NCBI GenBank assembly: GCA_905196835.1 | Contig: CAJJWN010000044.1 | Location: 1-24,949, forward strand | Source: an uncultured Prevotella sp. | GTDB lineage: Bacteria; Bacteroidota; Bacteroidia; Bacteroidales; Bacteroidaceae | Direction of reading: 5' to 3' | Length of the DNA stretch: 24,949 nucleotides | Shown: positions 1-6,525 of the stretch, piece by piece | How positions within the stretch are numbered: position 1 is the stretch's first letter | Layout of the letters: each line of letters begins with the position of its first letter | The notes under the pieces: model-generated | Seen by the model: only the letters and a program-made list of their open reading frames with translations | The model's database searches: none | Told to the model about the DNA's origin: nothing | Made by a program: the position numbers and the translations under genes

Positions 1-2
1 AT

Positions 3-767
3 TCCATCGCCACCAACACGACGCGCACCGTGGCGCGCTGTATGGCGCAAGCCATGGGCTGCGAGACGGTGGAGCACGACGTTACCTGCTCCGTGCCGCA
101 GGAAGAGACGGCGTTGACAAGCGACGGAGAACTGCTCATAGCCGCCGCTCCCGTTTACGCCGGGCGCATCCCCGGGCGCATGGCCGAGGCGTTGAGGATG
201 TTCAGCGGCAATGGCACTCCGGCCATAGTGGTGTGCGTCTACGGCAACCGCGACTATGACGACGCGCTCGCAGAGCTTCAGGATTGTGTCGAGGCGCAGG
301 GCTTCCGCGCGGTGGCCGCCGCCGCGTTCATAGGCCGCCACTGCATATTCCCGGCCGTTGCGGCAGGCCGTCCCGACGACGCCGACATGCAGAAGGCGGC
401 CGACTTCGCCGCGCATTGCGCCTCGCTGCTGGCCGATGTGCGCGATGTCTCATCGTTGCCACCCCTATATGTGAAGGGTAACCGCCCTTACAAGCAGGGC
501 GGGGCATCGACGTTCTGCCCCACGGGCGACGCCTCACTATGCACAAAGTGCCTCACATGCGTGCGCCTCTGTCCGGTGAACGCCATATCGGAGGCCGACC
601 CCTGCGCTACCGACAGCACCCGGTGCATGGCCTGCGGACGCTGCGTAGTGGTGTGTCCGCACGGCGCGCGCATGTTCCGCGGCGAGGCTTACGCCGCCTT
701 CGGGGCAAAGTTCACGGCGGCGTTCTCGGCAAGGAAAGAGCCTGAAATGTTTTTCCCGGAAGTGTAA
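3..767 (+). CDS. EFR1-type flavodoxin/ferredoxin fusion protein (5' end cut by the window)
   Basis: Likely electron-transfer protein with an N-terminal flavodoxin-like domain and a C-terminal bacterial ferredoxin domain. The reading frame is open to the left edge. The first residues (SIATNTTRTVA) look like the FMN phosphate-binding loop found near the N-terminus of flavodoxins, so only a short piece is probably missing; the in-frame GTG at 30 would cut this loop and is not a convincing start. The C-terminal part carries two [4Fe-4S] motifs, CTKCLTCVRLCP and CMACGRCVVVCP, each CxxCxxCxxxCP. This matches the EFR1 family architecture (known family; the call is by motif and layout). Its redox partner cannot be told from the context. 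The next gene starts 77 bp downstream behind its own -7-like box. Family call fairly sure, physiological role unknown. Confidence 0.82.
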   Translation, partial: SIATNTTRTVARCMAQAMGCETVEHDVTCSVPQEETALTSDGELLIAAAPVYAGRIPGRMAEALRMFSGNGTPAIVVCVYGNRDYDDALAELQDCVEAQGFRAVAAAAFIGRHCIFPAVAAGRPDDADMQKAADFAAHCASLLADVRDVSSLPPLYVKGNRPYKQGGASTFCPTGDASLCTKCLTCVRLCPVNAISEADPCATDSTRCMACGRCVVVCPHGARMFRGEAYAAFGAKFTAAFSARKEPEMFFPEV

Positions 768-806
768 AAGGTCGGCCCGGCGACACGCTTTGTCGCCTCC
801 GCGGCG

Positions 807-814
807 TAACTTTG
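807..814 (+). promoter_or_regulatory. Possible -7 box for the 845-1348 gene
   Basis: TAACTTTG matches the Bacteroidota sigma-ABfr -7 consensus TAnnTTTG and lies about 30 bp before the ATG at 845. A TTTG occurs at 789-792, but the 14-bp spacing is shorter than the usual 19-21, so only the -7 element is supported. Confidence 0.4.
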
Positions 815-844
815 CGGCAAAAGCAACGTTAACTATATATCACC

Positions 845-1348
845 ATGGCAGTAAACAGACGTGACAACATGGGCAAGGCGAGGCCTGCGTGGCTGAAGGC
901 GGCCATATTCGCTGCATGTTTCATTGCGCTTTATCTCGCCCTCCAGCCTACCTTCAGGCGCATGGCGGAGGAGAAACGGCAGATAGAAGAGTACAATATG
1001 CGCCAGCGGCGTAGCCGCGACAGCCTGATGAAGGTGCTTGACGCGCGGCATAAGCGGCTGATGCTGAAGATTGACGAGGAGCGTGGCGGCAGGCGTAAGG
1101 CCGACATTGACCTCCGCTGGAGCGACGACCTGCCCGCTGACCCGCACGAGCTTATCGACAAGTACAACCATGGCGAGGAGCTTACGGCCGAGGAACGGGA
1201 GTACGTACACACCATGCTGCGCGACGAATACTTGGAAGACCCCGACGACGAGGGCAGTTACCCGAGCGAGCTTTTTGACGAGCTTGAGGCCATAGACTAT
1301 GACGAAGAGCAGATAAGAGACCGTCCCGACACCGACGGCGAGGAGTGA
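845..1348 (+). CDS. Small membrane-anchored protein of unknown function
   Basis: Protein of 167 aa that I do not recognise. A short basic N-terminus (NRRDNMGKARPAWLK) is followed by one hydrophobic segment at about residues 17-36, which could be an uncleaved anchor. The rest is highly charged: a basic, helix-prone stretch at about 38-90 rich in Arg, Lys and Glu that may form a coiled coil, then an acidic tail rich in Asp and Glu. No enzyme motif is visible. The ATG at 845 is the first in frame and lies about 30 bp after a TAACTTTG box. There is no clear Shine-Dalgarno sequence, which is normal for Bacteroidota. The gene is followed by a long repeat-filled intergenic region that separates it from the convergent sensor gene. 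It is probably a real gene because of the ordered membrane/coil/acidic layout and the promoter-like box. Confidence 0.7.
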   Translation: MAVNRRDNMGKARPAWLKAAIFAACFIALYLALQPTFRRMAEEKRQIEEYNMRQRRSRDSLMKVLDARHKRLMLKIDEERGGRRKADIDLRWSDDLPADPHELIDKYNHGEELTAEEREYVHTMLRDEYLEDPDDEGSYPSELFDELEAIDYDEEQIRDRPDTDGEE

Positions 1349-1402
1349 ACGGCGCGCCGCCTGTGCATATCCTGCCAGCCTGCGGAATTATAGAGGTATT
1401 TT

Positions 1403-1448
1403 AAAAGGCCGTCTTTTGGCTTGCAAAAGGCGGCAAACGGCCTTTCGG
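1403..1448. repeat. AAAGGCCGTCTTTTGC-family repeat array, copy A
   Basis: Three units of a dispersed family occur in tandem: AAAAGGCCGTCTTTTGGC, then GCAAAAGGCGGC, then AAACGGCCTTTCGG. The same units recur at 6211-6291, 9374-9445, 13990-14065, 20170-20235 and 24657-24742, always between genes. The rest of the 1349-1803 gap holds the long inverted repeat listed next; no gene is visible in it. Confidence 0.75.
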
Positions 1449-1501
1449 ATTCATCTTCAGTTTATTTGGATTGATTGTCTGTGTATCTACAACAAGCCGT
1501 C

Positions 1502-1695
1502 TACTATAAACCAGGCGGTCGGTAACCGTCATTGCCTTAACGGCGACTTTCAGTTCCGCGCTCCGACGCGGAATCCAGAAAACATCAAGGATGCCCAATA
1601 AAGCCTATTATATTCACTGGATTCCGCGTCGGAGCGCGGAACTGAAAGTCGCCGTTAAGGCAATGACGGTTACTGACCGCCTGGCTTTATAATAG
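1502..1695. repeat. Long near-perfect inverted repeat (arms about 75 bp, 38-nt loop)
   Basis: The left arm, about 1502-1578, is almost exactly the reverse complement of the right arm, about 1617-1694, with two or three differences near the outer ends. The loop is 1579-1616. Each arm also contains a smaller palindrome, TTCCGCG-CTCCGA-CGCGGAA. The structure lies between the convergent ends of the 845-1348 gene and the hybrid sensor, so any transcript crossing it would form a very long hairpin and it could end transcription from both sides. A diverged piece of the arm (TTAACGCTGACTTTCAGTTC at 9333-9352) recurs upstream of the outer membrane protein gene, so the arm belongs to a dispersed repeat family. 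Confidence 0.9.
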
Positions 1696-1803
1696 GGTAT
1701 ATTTGGCTAACGACATCAATCTATAGCCAATAAAAAACATATGCCCACCCAAACAACTGCGAATGAACAGCTTTTCGCAAAACATCGGTTTGTCAACGGT
1801 GCT

Positions 1804-4575
1804 TCACGAGTTCTCCCTCACCTCGCCCGGCTGCACTCCGAAGTAGTCCTTGAAGCATTTTGAGAAATAAGAGGGAGACGAGAAACCAACGTCGTAAGAT
1901 ATTTCGGAGACGGTCATCTGCGTGGTCTTCAGCAGGCGTTCGGCCTTCTTCAGGCGCGTGACGCGTATTATTTCGACGGGCGACTGGCCCGTAAGCTGTT
2001 TCACCTTACGGTACATCTGCACGCGGCTAAGCCCGAGGGCGGAGCTTATCGTCTCGACACTCAGGCTGGAGTCTGACATGCGCTCGCGTACCACGCGGCC
2101 GAAGTCGGCCATGAAGCGGCTGTCGGGGTCGGCCTCGTCCCTGGCCTCGTCGTCCGCGCCCGACGCGTAGACGTACTTCAGCCGCTTGCGGTTCTCCAAG
2201 AGATTGCGCACACGCGAGAGCAGCACTTTGCTCGAGAAGGGCTTTGTAATGTAGGCGTCGGCACCGCAGTCGTAGCCCTCGGCGCGCTGGTTTTCCTGCG
2301 CGTTGGATGTCAGCAGGATTACGGGCACATGGCTGGTGGCCGTCTCCGCCTTGACGCGGCGGCACATCTCGAGACCGTCCATGACGGGCATCATCACGTC
2401 GCACACTATGAGGTCGGGCACGGTTTTCAGCGCGGCGGCCAGTCCTTCCTTGCCGTCGGCGGCCTGGCGCACGTCGTATTCGCCGCCAAGCAGATGCGCA
2501 ACGTACTCGCGCACGTCTGCGTTGTCATCGACAACAAGGACCAAAGGACGTGACGCCGACGCTCCGTCAGGCTCTGCAACATAGCCCAATCCTCCCGAAG
2601 GGAGGGTGCTTGACATGCCTTGACGGTTGCCGTCAATATCGTCATCAACGTCTTCTATCCACGCCTTTCGCCGCTTTTGCATATCCAGTTCCCTTCCTTC
2701 GGGATGTTTGGAGAGGGTGTCGGGTGCCGTTGGCTGGGTGCTAAGTGTCTCCTGCGGCAGCTCAACCTTGAACTCGGAGCCTTCGCCCTCGACGCTCTTC
2801 ACCGACACGCGGCCGCCGTGAAGCTCGGCAAACGCCTTGACAACGGCCAGCCCAACGCCCGTGCCCGAACCTCCGCCGCGCACGCGGTAGAACTTGTCGA
2901 ACACGCGGCTTACCACATCCTTGGGTATGCCCACGCCCGTGTCGGCCACCGTTATTTCCACGTTGCCGCCCCGGCAGACGGCCTCCACCGTCACCGTTCC
3001 GCCCTTGCGGTTGTATTTCAGTGCGTTGCTTATGAGGTTGTAGCATATTCGCTCCACCTTATAATAATCGGCCTTGACGGTCAGGTCGCCGTCGGCCTTC
3101 TGCACGATTGTCACCTCATATGACGCTGCCAGCGGCTTGAAGTCGTCAACCCACAGCCTTACGGCGTCGGCAAGGTTGAACTCCGTCACCGTCAGCTCCA
3201 TCTTTCCGCCCTGTATCTTGCGCAAATCCAGTATCTCGCCGACCAGCTTAAGCAGCAGCGCGGCGTTGCGCCTTACTATGCCGAGCATGTGTCTCTGCCG
3301 CCCGGTAAGGTTCTCGTCGTCGAGAATGCGCTCCACAGGGTCGGCAATCAGCGTCAACGGAGTGCGCAGGTCGTGGCTCATGTCGGTGAAGAAAGCCATC
3401 TTCGCCTCCGCAGCCTCGCGCTCCATGCGCCGCCTTACCATAACCATACGGTAGAAAGCGGCGAACGCCACAATAACAAGTAAAAGGATTATGATGCACA
3501 GCAGGAAGTAAACCTTCTGGTGGCTGTACTGCGTAAAGAAGAAGTCAACGCGCCCGTTCAGCTTCTCCAGCTGACCGCTGATGTGGCTCATCTCCTCCGC
3601 CTGCATCAGCATCGTCTCCGCGTTGTCCTTCGTTACGAGCGCGGCCTTCATGTAATTGTCGCGCTCGTATGGCCTGCCTTCAAGTATGTCGAGAGCCAGC
3701 CGCATCACAAGGTCGCCGCGCGTAGGGTATATGTACGACGCGTCGAGCACGCCGCGGCGCACCAAGTCGATGCCTCCGTCCTTGCCGGGAAGCGCGTCTA
3801 TGCCTACAAAGCGCATCCTTCCGACCAGTCCGAACCGCTTTGCCGCCTGCCATGCGCCGTGCGCCATGCGGTCGTTCTGCCCGAAAACGTAGTCGGGCAC
3901 GATGCCTTTGGCGAACATCTTGGTTGCCACCTCGTCGCCGCTTTGCTGCAACCATGTACCGCTTTCGCTGGCCAACAGGCGTATGCCGGGATAGTTGCTT
4001 ATGGCCGAAACAAAACCGTTATGGCGCTCGATGGCAGGCGACGAGCCTTCAAGTCCGCGTATCTCAACGACCGTTCCCTTGCCTCCGAGGCGCGTGGCGA
4101 TGTACTCTCCGATGGTGCGTCCTATCTTTTCGTTGTCCGCTCCGATGAACGCCGTGTACTTGCCCGCGCCCGTCTTGCGGTCAAGAAGGATGACGGGTAT
4201 GCCGCTGTCGTAGGCCCTGTCGATGGCAGGAGTTACCGTATTAATCTGGTTTGGCGAGACAATCAGCAGGTCAACGCCTTCGTCCGTAAAGGCGTTTATT
4301 TGCCTTGTCTGCAACTTGTCGTCGTCATTCGCCGACACGACACGCAGCGTCACGTTGTCGTGCAGGTACGTTGCATCGCGCAACTCGCCGTTAAGCTTCT
4401 TGCGCCAGCTGTCCTCGCTGCACTGCGAAACGCCTATAACGTAAGTTTTCTTGCCGTTTGAACAGGAAAGGAAAAGGCATAATAAGAATGTGAGAAACAG
4501 CCACGAAGCCCCTCCCAGCCTCCCCGTGAGGAGAGGAGTCTGGATAGCTGTGCAGATGTTTCTCACCTTCTTCAT
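1804..4575 (-). CDS. Hybrid two-component system protein with periplasmic sugar-binding-type sensor
   Basis: One-gene signalling system of 923 aa. In order: a hydrophobic signal/anchor at about residues 25-38 ending in a lipobox-like LFLSC; a type I periplasmic-binding-protein domain (about 42-330, ribose-binding type, as in the fructose sensor BT1754 of Bacteroides); a membrane segment at about 355-376; HisKA with SHDLRTPL (phospho-acceptor His401); an HATPase domain with NALKYN, DTGVGIP, FDKFYR and GTGVGLAVVK; a receiver domain with Asp726 in CDVMMPVMDG and Lys778; and a C-terminal AraC-type double HTH (about 825-916). All catalytic residues are present. The reading frame is open back to 4677, but that start would overlap cysS and encode repeat DNA, so MKKVRN at 4575 is chosen. 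It lies 61 bp after cysS and may be co-transcribed. No polysaccharide-utilisation genes adjoin it in the window, so the ligand and targets are unknown. Repeat DNA has entered both the signal-peptide codons and the kinase-receiver linker. Confidence 0.93.
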   Translation of the reverse strand: MKKVRNICTAIQTPLLTGRLGGASWLFLTFLLCLFLSCSNGKKTYVIGVSQCSEDSWRKKLNGELRDATYLHDNVTLRVVSANDDDKLQTRQINAFTDEGVDLLIVSPNQINTVTPAIDRAYDSGIPVILLDRKTGAGKYTAFIGADNEKIGRTIGEYIATRLGGKGTVVEIRGLEGSSPAIERHNGFVSAISNYPGIRLLASESGTWLQQSGDEVATKMFAKGIVPDYVFGQNDRMAHGAWQAAKRFGLVGRMRFVGIDALPGKDGGIDLVRRGVLDASYIYPTRGDLVMRLALDILEGRPYERDNYMKAALVTKDNAETMLMQAEEMSHISGQLEKLNGRVDFFFTQYSHQKVYFLLCIIILLLVIVAFAAFYRMVMVRRRMEREAAEAKMAFFTDMSHDLRTPLTLIADPVERILDDENLTGRQRHMLGIVRRNAALLLKLVGEILDLRKIQGGKMELTVTEFNLADAVRLWVDDFKPLAASYEVTIVQKADGDLTVKADYYKVERICYNLISNALKYNRKGGTVTVEAVCRGGNVEITVADTGVGIPKDVVSRVFDKFYRVRGGGSGTGVGLAVVKAFAELHGGRVSVKSVEGEGSEFKVELPQETLSTQPTAPDTLSKHPEGRELDMQKRRKAWIEDVDDDIDGNRQGMSSTLPSGGLGYVAEPDGASASRPLVLVVDDNADVREYVAHLLGGEYDVRQAADGKEGLAAALKTVPDLIVCDVMMPVMDGLEMCRRVKAETATSHVPVILLTSNAQENQRAEGYDCGADAYITKPFSSKVLLSRVRNLLENRKRLKYVYASGADDEARDEADPDSRFMADFGRVVRERMSDSSLSVETISSALGLSRVQMYRKVKQLTGQSPVEIIRVTRLKKAERLLKTTQMTVSEISYDVGFSSPSYFSKCFKDYFGVQPGEVRENS
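2583..2722 (-). repeat. GC-rich repeat pair inside the hybrid-sensor coding sequence (kinase-receiver linker)
   Basis: Two partly inverted copies of the GC-rich intergenic repeat family lie in frame at about 2583-2610 (CCTCCCGAAGGGAGGG) and 2687-2722 (CCCTTCCTTCGGGATG). They resemble the arms found between murD and ftsW. They encode the low-complexity linker segments STLPSGGLGY and TLSKHPEGREL, between the ATPase domain and the receiver. Confidence 0.6.
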
Positions 4576-4634
4576 ATATGTATAACCTTGATTTACGGCC
4601 ACGCTCCTCCCCTCGGGGAGGCCGGGAGGGGGCT
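4507..4634 (-). repeat. GC-rich inverted repeat pair bracketing the hybrid-sensor start codon
   Basis: An imperfect copy at 4507-4541 (CCTCCCCGTGAGGAGAGG core) and an inverted copy at 4603-4634 (CCTCCCCTCGGGGAGG core) flank about 61 nt that include the ATG at 4575. The right copy ends 2 nt from the cysS stop. The left copy lies inside the gene and encodes roughly residues 13-24 of the signal peptide (TPLLTGRLGGAS). In the mRNA the two arms could pair and place the start codon in the loop. Confidence 0.75.
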
Positions 4635-4636
4635 GC

Positions 4637-6127
4637 CTATTTGTCAAGCCGCCACACGCTGCCGTCCTTGGTGTCATTCACCTCGAAACCGGCGGTGGCC
4701 AGTTCGTCGCGTATGCGGTCGCTCGTGGCCCAGTCCTTAGCTGCCTTTGCCTTGGCGCGGAGGTCGAGCACCATGTCAACCACCTTTCCAAAGGCTTCCT
4801 CGCGCTCCTTGCTTCCGCCTGCGTCGGCCTCTTTCAGACCGAGAATGTCAAGCGCGAAGAGGCGCATCACGGCCTCAAGCTCTGCGAGGTCGGCGGCCGA
4901 TATGTCGGCCTTGTGGTCGAGTATAATATTAATAAGGTGGCAAGCCTCGAAGAGGTTGCTTATCACAATGGGTGTCTGCATGTCGTCGTTCATCGCGTCG
5001 TAGCACTTCTGGCGCAGTGTGGAGACAGCCTCCTTCACCTGCGCGCTGCTCTCGGCGGAGGGCTTGATACGCTTCAGGTCGGCGATGCCTGTCATCAGGC
5101 GTGACAGTCCCTTCTCGCTGGCTTGCAGGGCGTCGTCGGAGAAGTCCACCGTGCCGCGGTAGTGGGCGGAGAGTATGAAGAAGCGTATTGTCATGGGCGA
5201 GTAGGCCTTTGACAGGAGCTTGTGCTCTCCCTTGAAGAACTGCTCCAGCGTAATGAAATTGCCGAGGCTCTTGCCCATCTTCTGCCCGTTGATGGTTATC
5301 ATGTTGTTGTGCATCCAGTATTTCACCATCTGGCTACCCTGCGATGCCACGGCCTGCGCTATTTCGCACTCGTGGTGAGGGAAGACGAGGTCCATTCCGC
5401 CGCCGTGTATGTCGAAATGGTCGCCCAGATACTTCCTGCCCATTGCCGTACACTCGCAGTGCCAGCCCGGGAAACCGTCGCTCCAGGGGCTCGGCCAGCG
5501 CATGATGTGCTCCGGCTGTGCCTTCTTCCACAGGGCGAAGTCGGCCTGGTTGCGCTTCTCTCCCACTCCGTCGAGCTGTCGGCTGGCATCCTTCACGTCG
5601 TCAAGGTTGCGGCCGGAGAGTATGCCGTAACGGTGGTCTTTGTTGTATTTCTCCGTGTCGAAGTATATGCTTCCGTTGCTCTCGTAGGCGTAACCGTTGT
5701 CGAGTATTTGCTTCACCAGCTCCTCCTGCTCGATGATATGCCCCGTGGCGTGCGGCTCTATGCTGGGCGGCAGCACGTTGAGTGCGGCCATGGCGTCGTG
5801 ATATCGGTTGGTGTAATACTGCGCTATTTCCATCGGCTCCAGCTGTTCCAGCCGCGCCTTCTTCTCTATTTTGTCCTCGCCTTCGTCCGCGTCGTGCTCC
5901 AAGTGGCCCACATCGGTGATGTTGCGGACGTACCTTACCTTGTAACCAAGGTGCTTCAGGTAGCGGAAGAGCACGTCAAACGTGATTGCGGGGCGTGCGT
6001 GCCCAAGGTGCGGGTCGCCGTAGACGGTAGGTCCGCAGACGTACATGCCCACGTTGGGGGCGTGCAGCGGCTCAAAGCGTTCCTTACTACGGGTCAGCGT
6101 ATTGTAGATTAAAAAGTTCTGTTGCAT
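4637..6127 (-). CDS. cysS: Cysteinyl-tRNA synthetase
   Basis: Class I aminoacyl-tRNA synthetase of 496 aa that charges tRNA-Cys with cysteine in the cytoplasm. The HIGH signature is HLGH at residues 40-43, inside [18 protein letters not shown]. The active-site zinc ligands are Cys31, Cys224 (in [10 protein letters not shown]) and the His/Glu of FPHHECE at about 251-253. The KMSKS loop reads KMGKS at 283-287. The length is usual for the family, and the C-terminal helical tRNA-binding part is complete. The ATG at 6127 lies about 26 bp after a -7 box with a correctly spaced -33 element. On the 3' side a GC-rich hairpin repeat begins 2 nt after the stop, followed by the hybrid-sensor gene. I see nothing degenerate. 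Confidence 0.98.
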   Translation of the reverse strand: MQQNFLIYNTLTRSKERFEPLHAPNVGMYVCGPTVYGDPHLGHARPAITFDVLFRYLKHLGYKVRYVRNITDVGHLEHDADEGEDKIEKKARLEQLEPMEIAQYYTNRYHDAMAALNVLPPSIEPHATGHIIEQEELVKQILDNGYAYESNGSIYFDTEKYNKDHRYGILSGRNLDDVKDASRQLDGVGEKRNQADFALWKKAQPEHIMRWPSPWSDGFPGWHCECTAMGRKYLGDHFDIHGGGMDLVFPHHECEIAQAVASQGSQMVKYWMHNNMITINGQKMGKSLGNFITLEQFFKGEHKLLSKAYSPMTIRFFILSAHYRGTVDFSDDALQASEKGLSRLMTGIADLKRIKPSAESSAQVKEAVSTLRQKCYDAMNDDMQTPIVISNLFEACHLINIILDHKADISAADLAELEAVMRLFALDILGLKEADAGGSKEREEAFGKVVDMVLDLRAKAKAAKDWATSDRIRDELATAGFEVNDTKDGSVWRLDK

Positions 6128-6152
6128 GATGATTTAAATTTTGTTCAAGCCA

Positions 6153-6183
6153 CAAAATTAGCACAAATCAGGCTAAATGCAAA
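6153..6183 (-). promoter_or_regulatory. Bacteroidota-type promoter of cysS
   Basis: On the - strand, TTTG (6183-6180) is separated by 19 bp from TAATTTTG (6160-6153). This matches the TTTG-N19-21-TAnnTTTG consensus of Bacteroidota primary sigma factors. Transcription would begin about 20 nt before the ATG at 6127. It is the best-spaced promoter in the window. Confidence 0.75.
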
Positions 6184-6210
6184 ATAAATGGCGAAAAAGT
6201 TGTTTTCCAA

Positions 6211-6315
6211 TTGACGGCCTTTTGCCTTCCAAAAGGCCATGAATTGCAGGCTAAAAGGCCGTCTTTTGCAAGCTAAAAGGCGGCCTTTTACAAGCGCGTT
6301 GATTATCAAGCACTT
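6211..6315. repeat. AAAGGCCGTCTTTTGC-family repeat array, copy B, with TGATTATCA-type module
   Basis: About four units spaced by about 20 bp are seen: GACGGCCTTTTGC, AAAAGGCCATG, AAAAGGCCGTCTTTTGC and AAAAGGCGGCCTTTTAC. They are followed by the palindrome-like GTTGATTATCAAGCAC at 6298-6313. The module lies upstream of the cysS promoter in the gap between cysS and the outer membrane protein gene (6128-6525), which shows no gene. Confidence 0.8.
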
Positions 6316-6334
6316 AGCGAACGGCCTGTATTGC

Positions 6335-6424
6335 CGTTCTTATTGGGTTCATTTTGCCCATCGGGCTTATTGCATTTATAAGCCCAATGAGCCTGATTAG
6401 CCTAATAAGCCGTATGCGCCCTTA
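6335..6424. repeat. 9-bp periodic repeat run that reverses orientation, copy 1
   Basis: The run starts with GGGCTTATTG-like units and turns at a central CATTTATAAGCCC into consecutive 9-mers AGCCCAATG, AGCCTGATT, AGCCTAATA and AGCCGTATG. The two halves are roughly reverse complements, so the run can fold on itself. A second run of the same design lies at 20031-20121. Confidence 0.7.
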
Positions 6425-6440
6425 CTGCAAAAGCATACCC

Positions 6441-6472
6441 AGCCCCTCCCCTTGGGGAGGTCGGGAGGGGCA
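6441..6472. repeat. GC-rich hairpin repeat after the outer membrane protein gene
   Basis: AGCCCCTCCCCTTGGGGAGG followed by TCGGGAGGGG is one unit of the GC-rich family, 54 bp after the stop of the - strand gene that ends at 6526. Read on the gene's strand it has the same orientation as the units after cysS, murE, mraY and GLPGLI. Confidence 0.7.
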
Positions 6473-6525
6473 CTCCGTGAGGTTGGGCAGGGCTTTGGGT
6501 TGGTTTGGGTGGACTTTTAGATTGC

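Noticed and set aside
283..287. KMGKS instead of KMSKS in cysteinyl-tRNA synthetase (these are residue numbers in the cysS protein, not bases)
   Set aside because: A Gly at the middle position is a mild variant, and the rest of the active site is intact, so it is not taken as loss of function.
3520..4461. Long open frame on the + strand (313 codons)
   Set aside because: It is antisense to the well-supported hybrid sensor, whose domains are intact across this stretch. Such frames are expected in GC-rich coding DNA.
4576..4677. N-terminal extension of the hybrid sensor to an ATG at 4677
   Set aside because: It would overlap cysS by 41 bp and encode the GC-rich repeat; the signal peptide starts naturally at MKKVRN (4575).
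6211..6315. Possible CRISPR array
   Set aside because: Units of about 20 bp are degenerate and contiguous or irregularly spaced, with no unique spacers of constant length and no cas genes.
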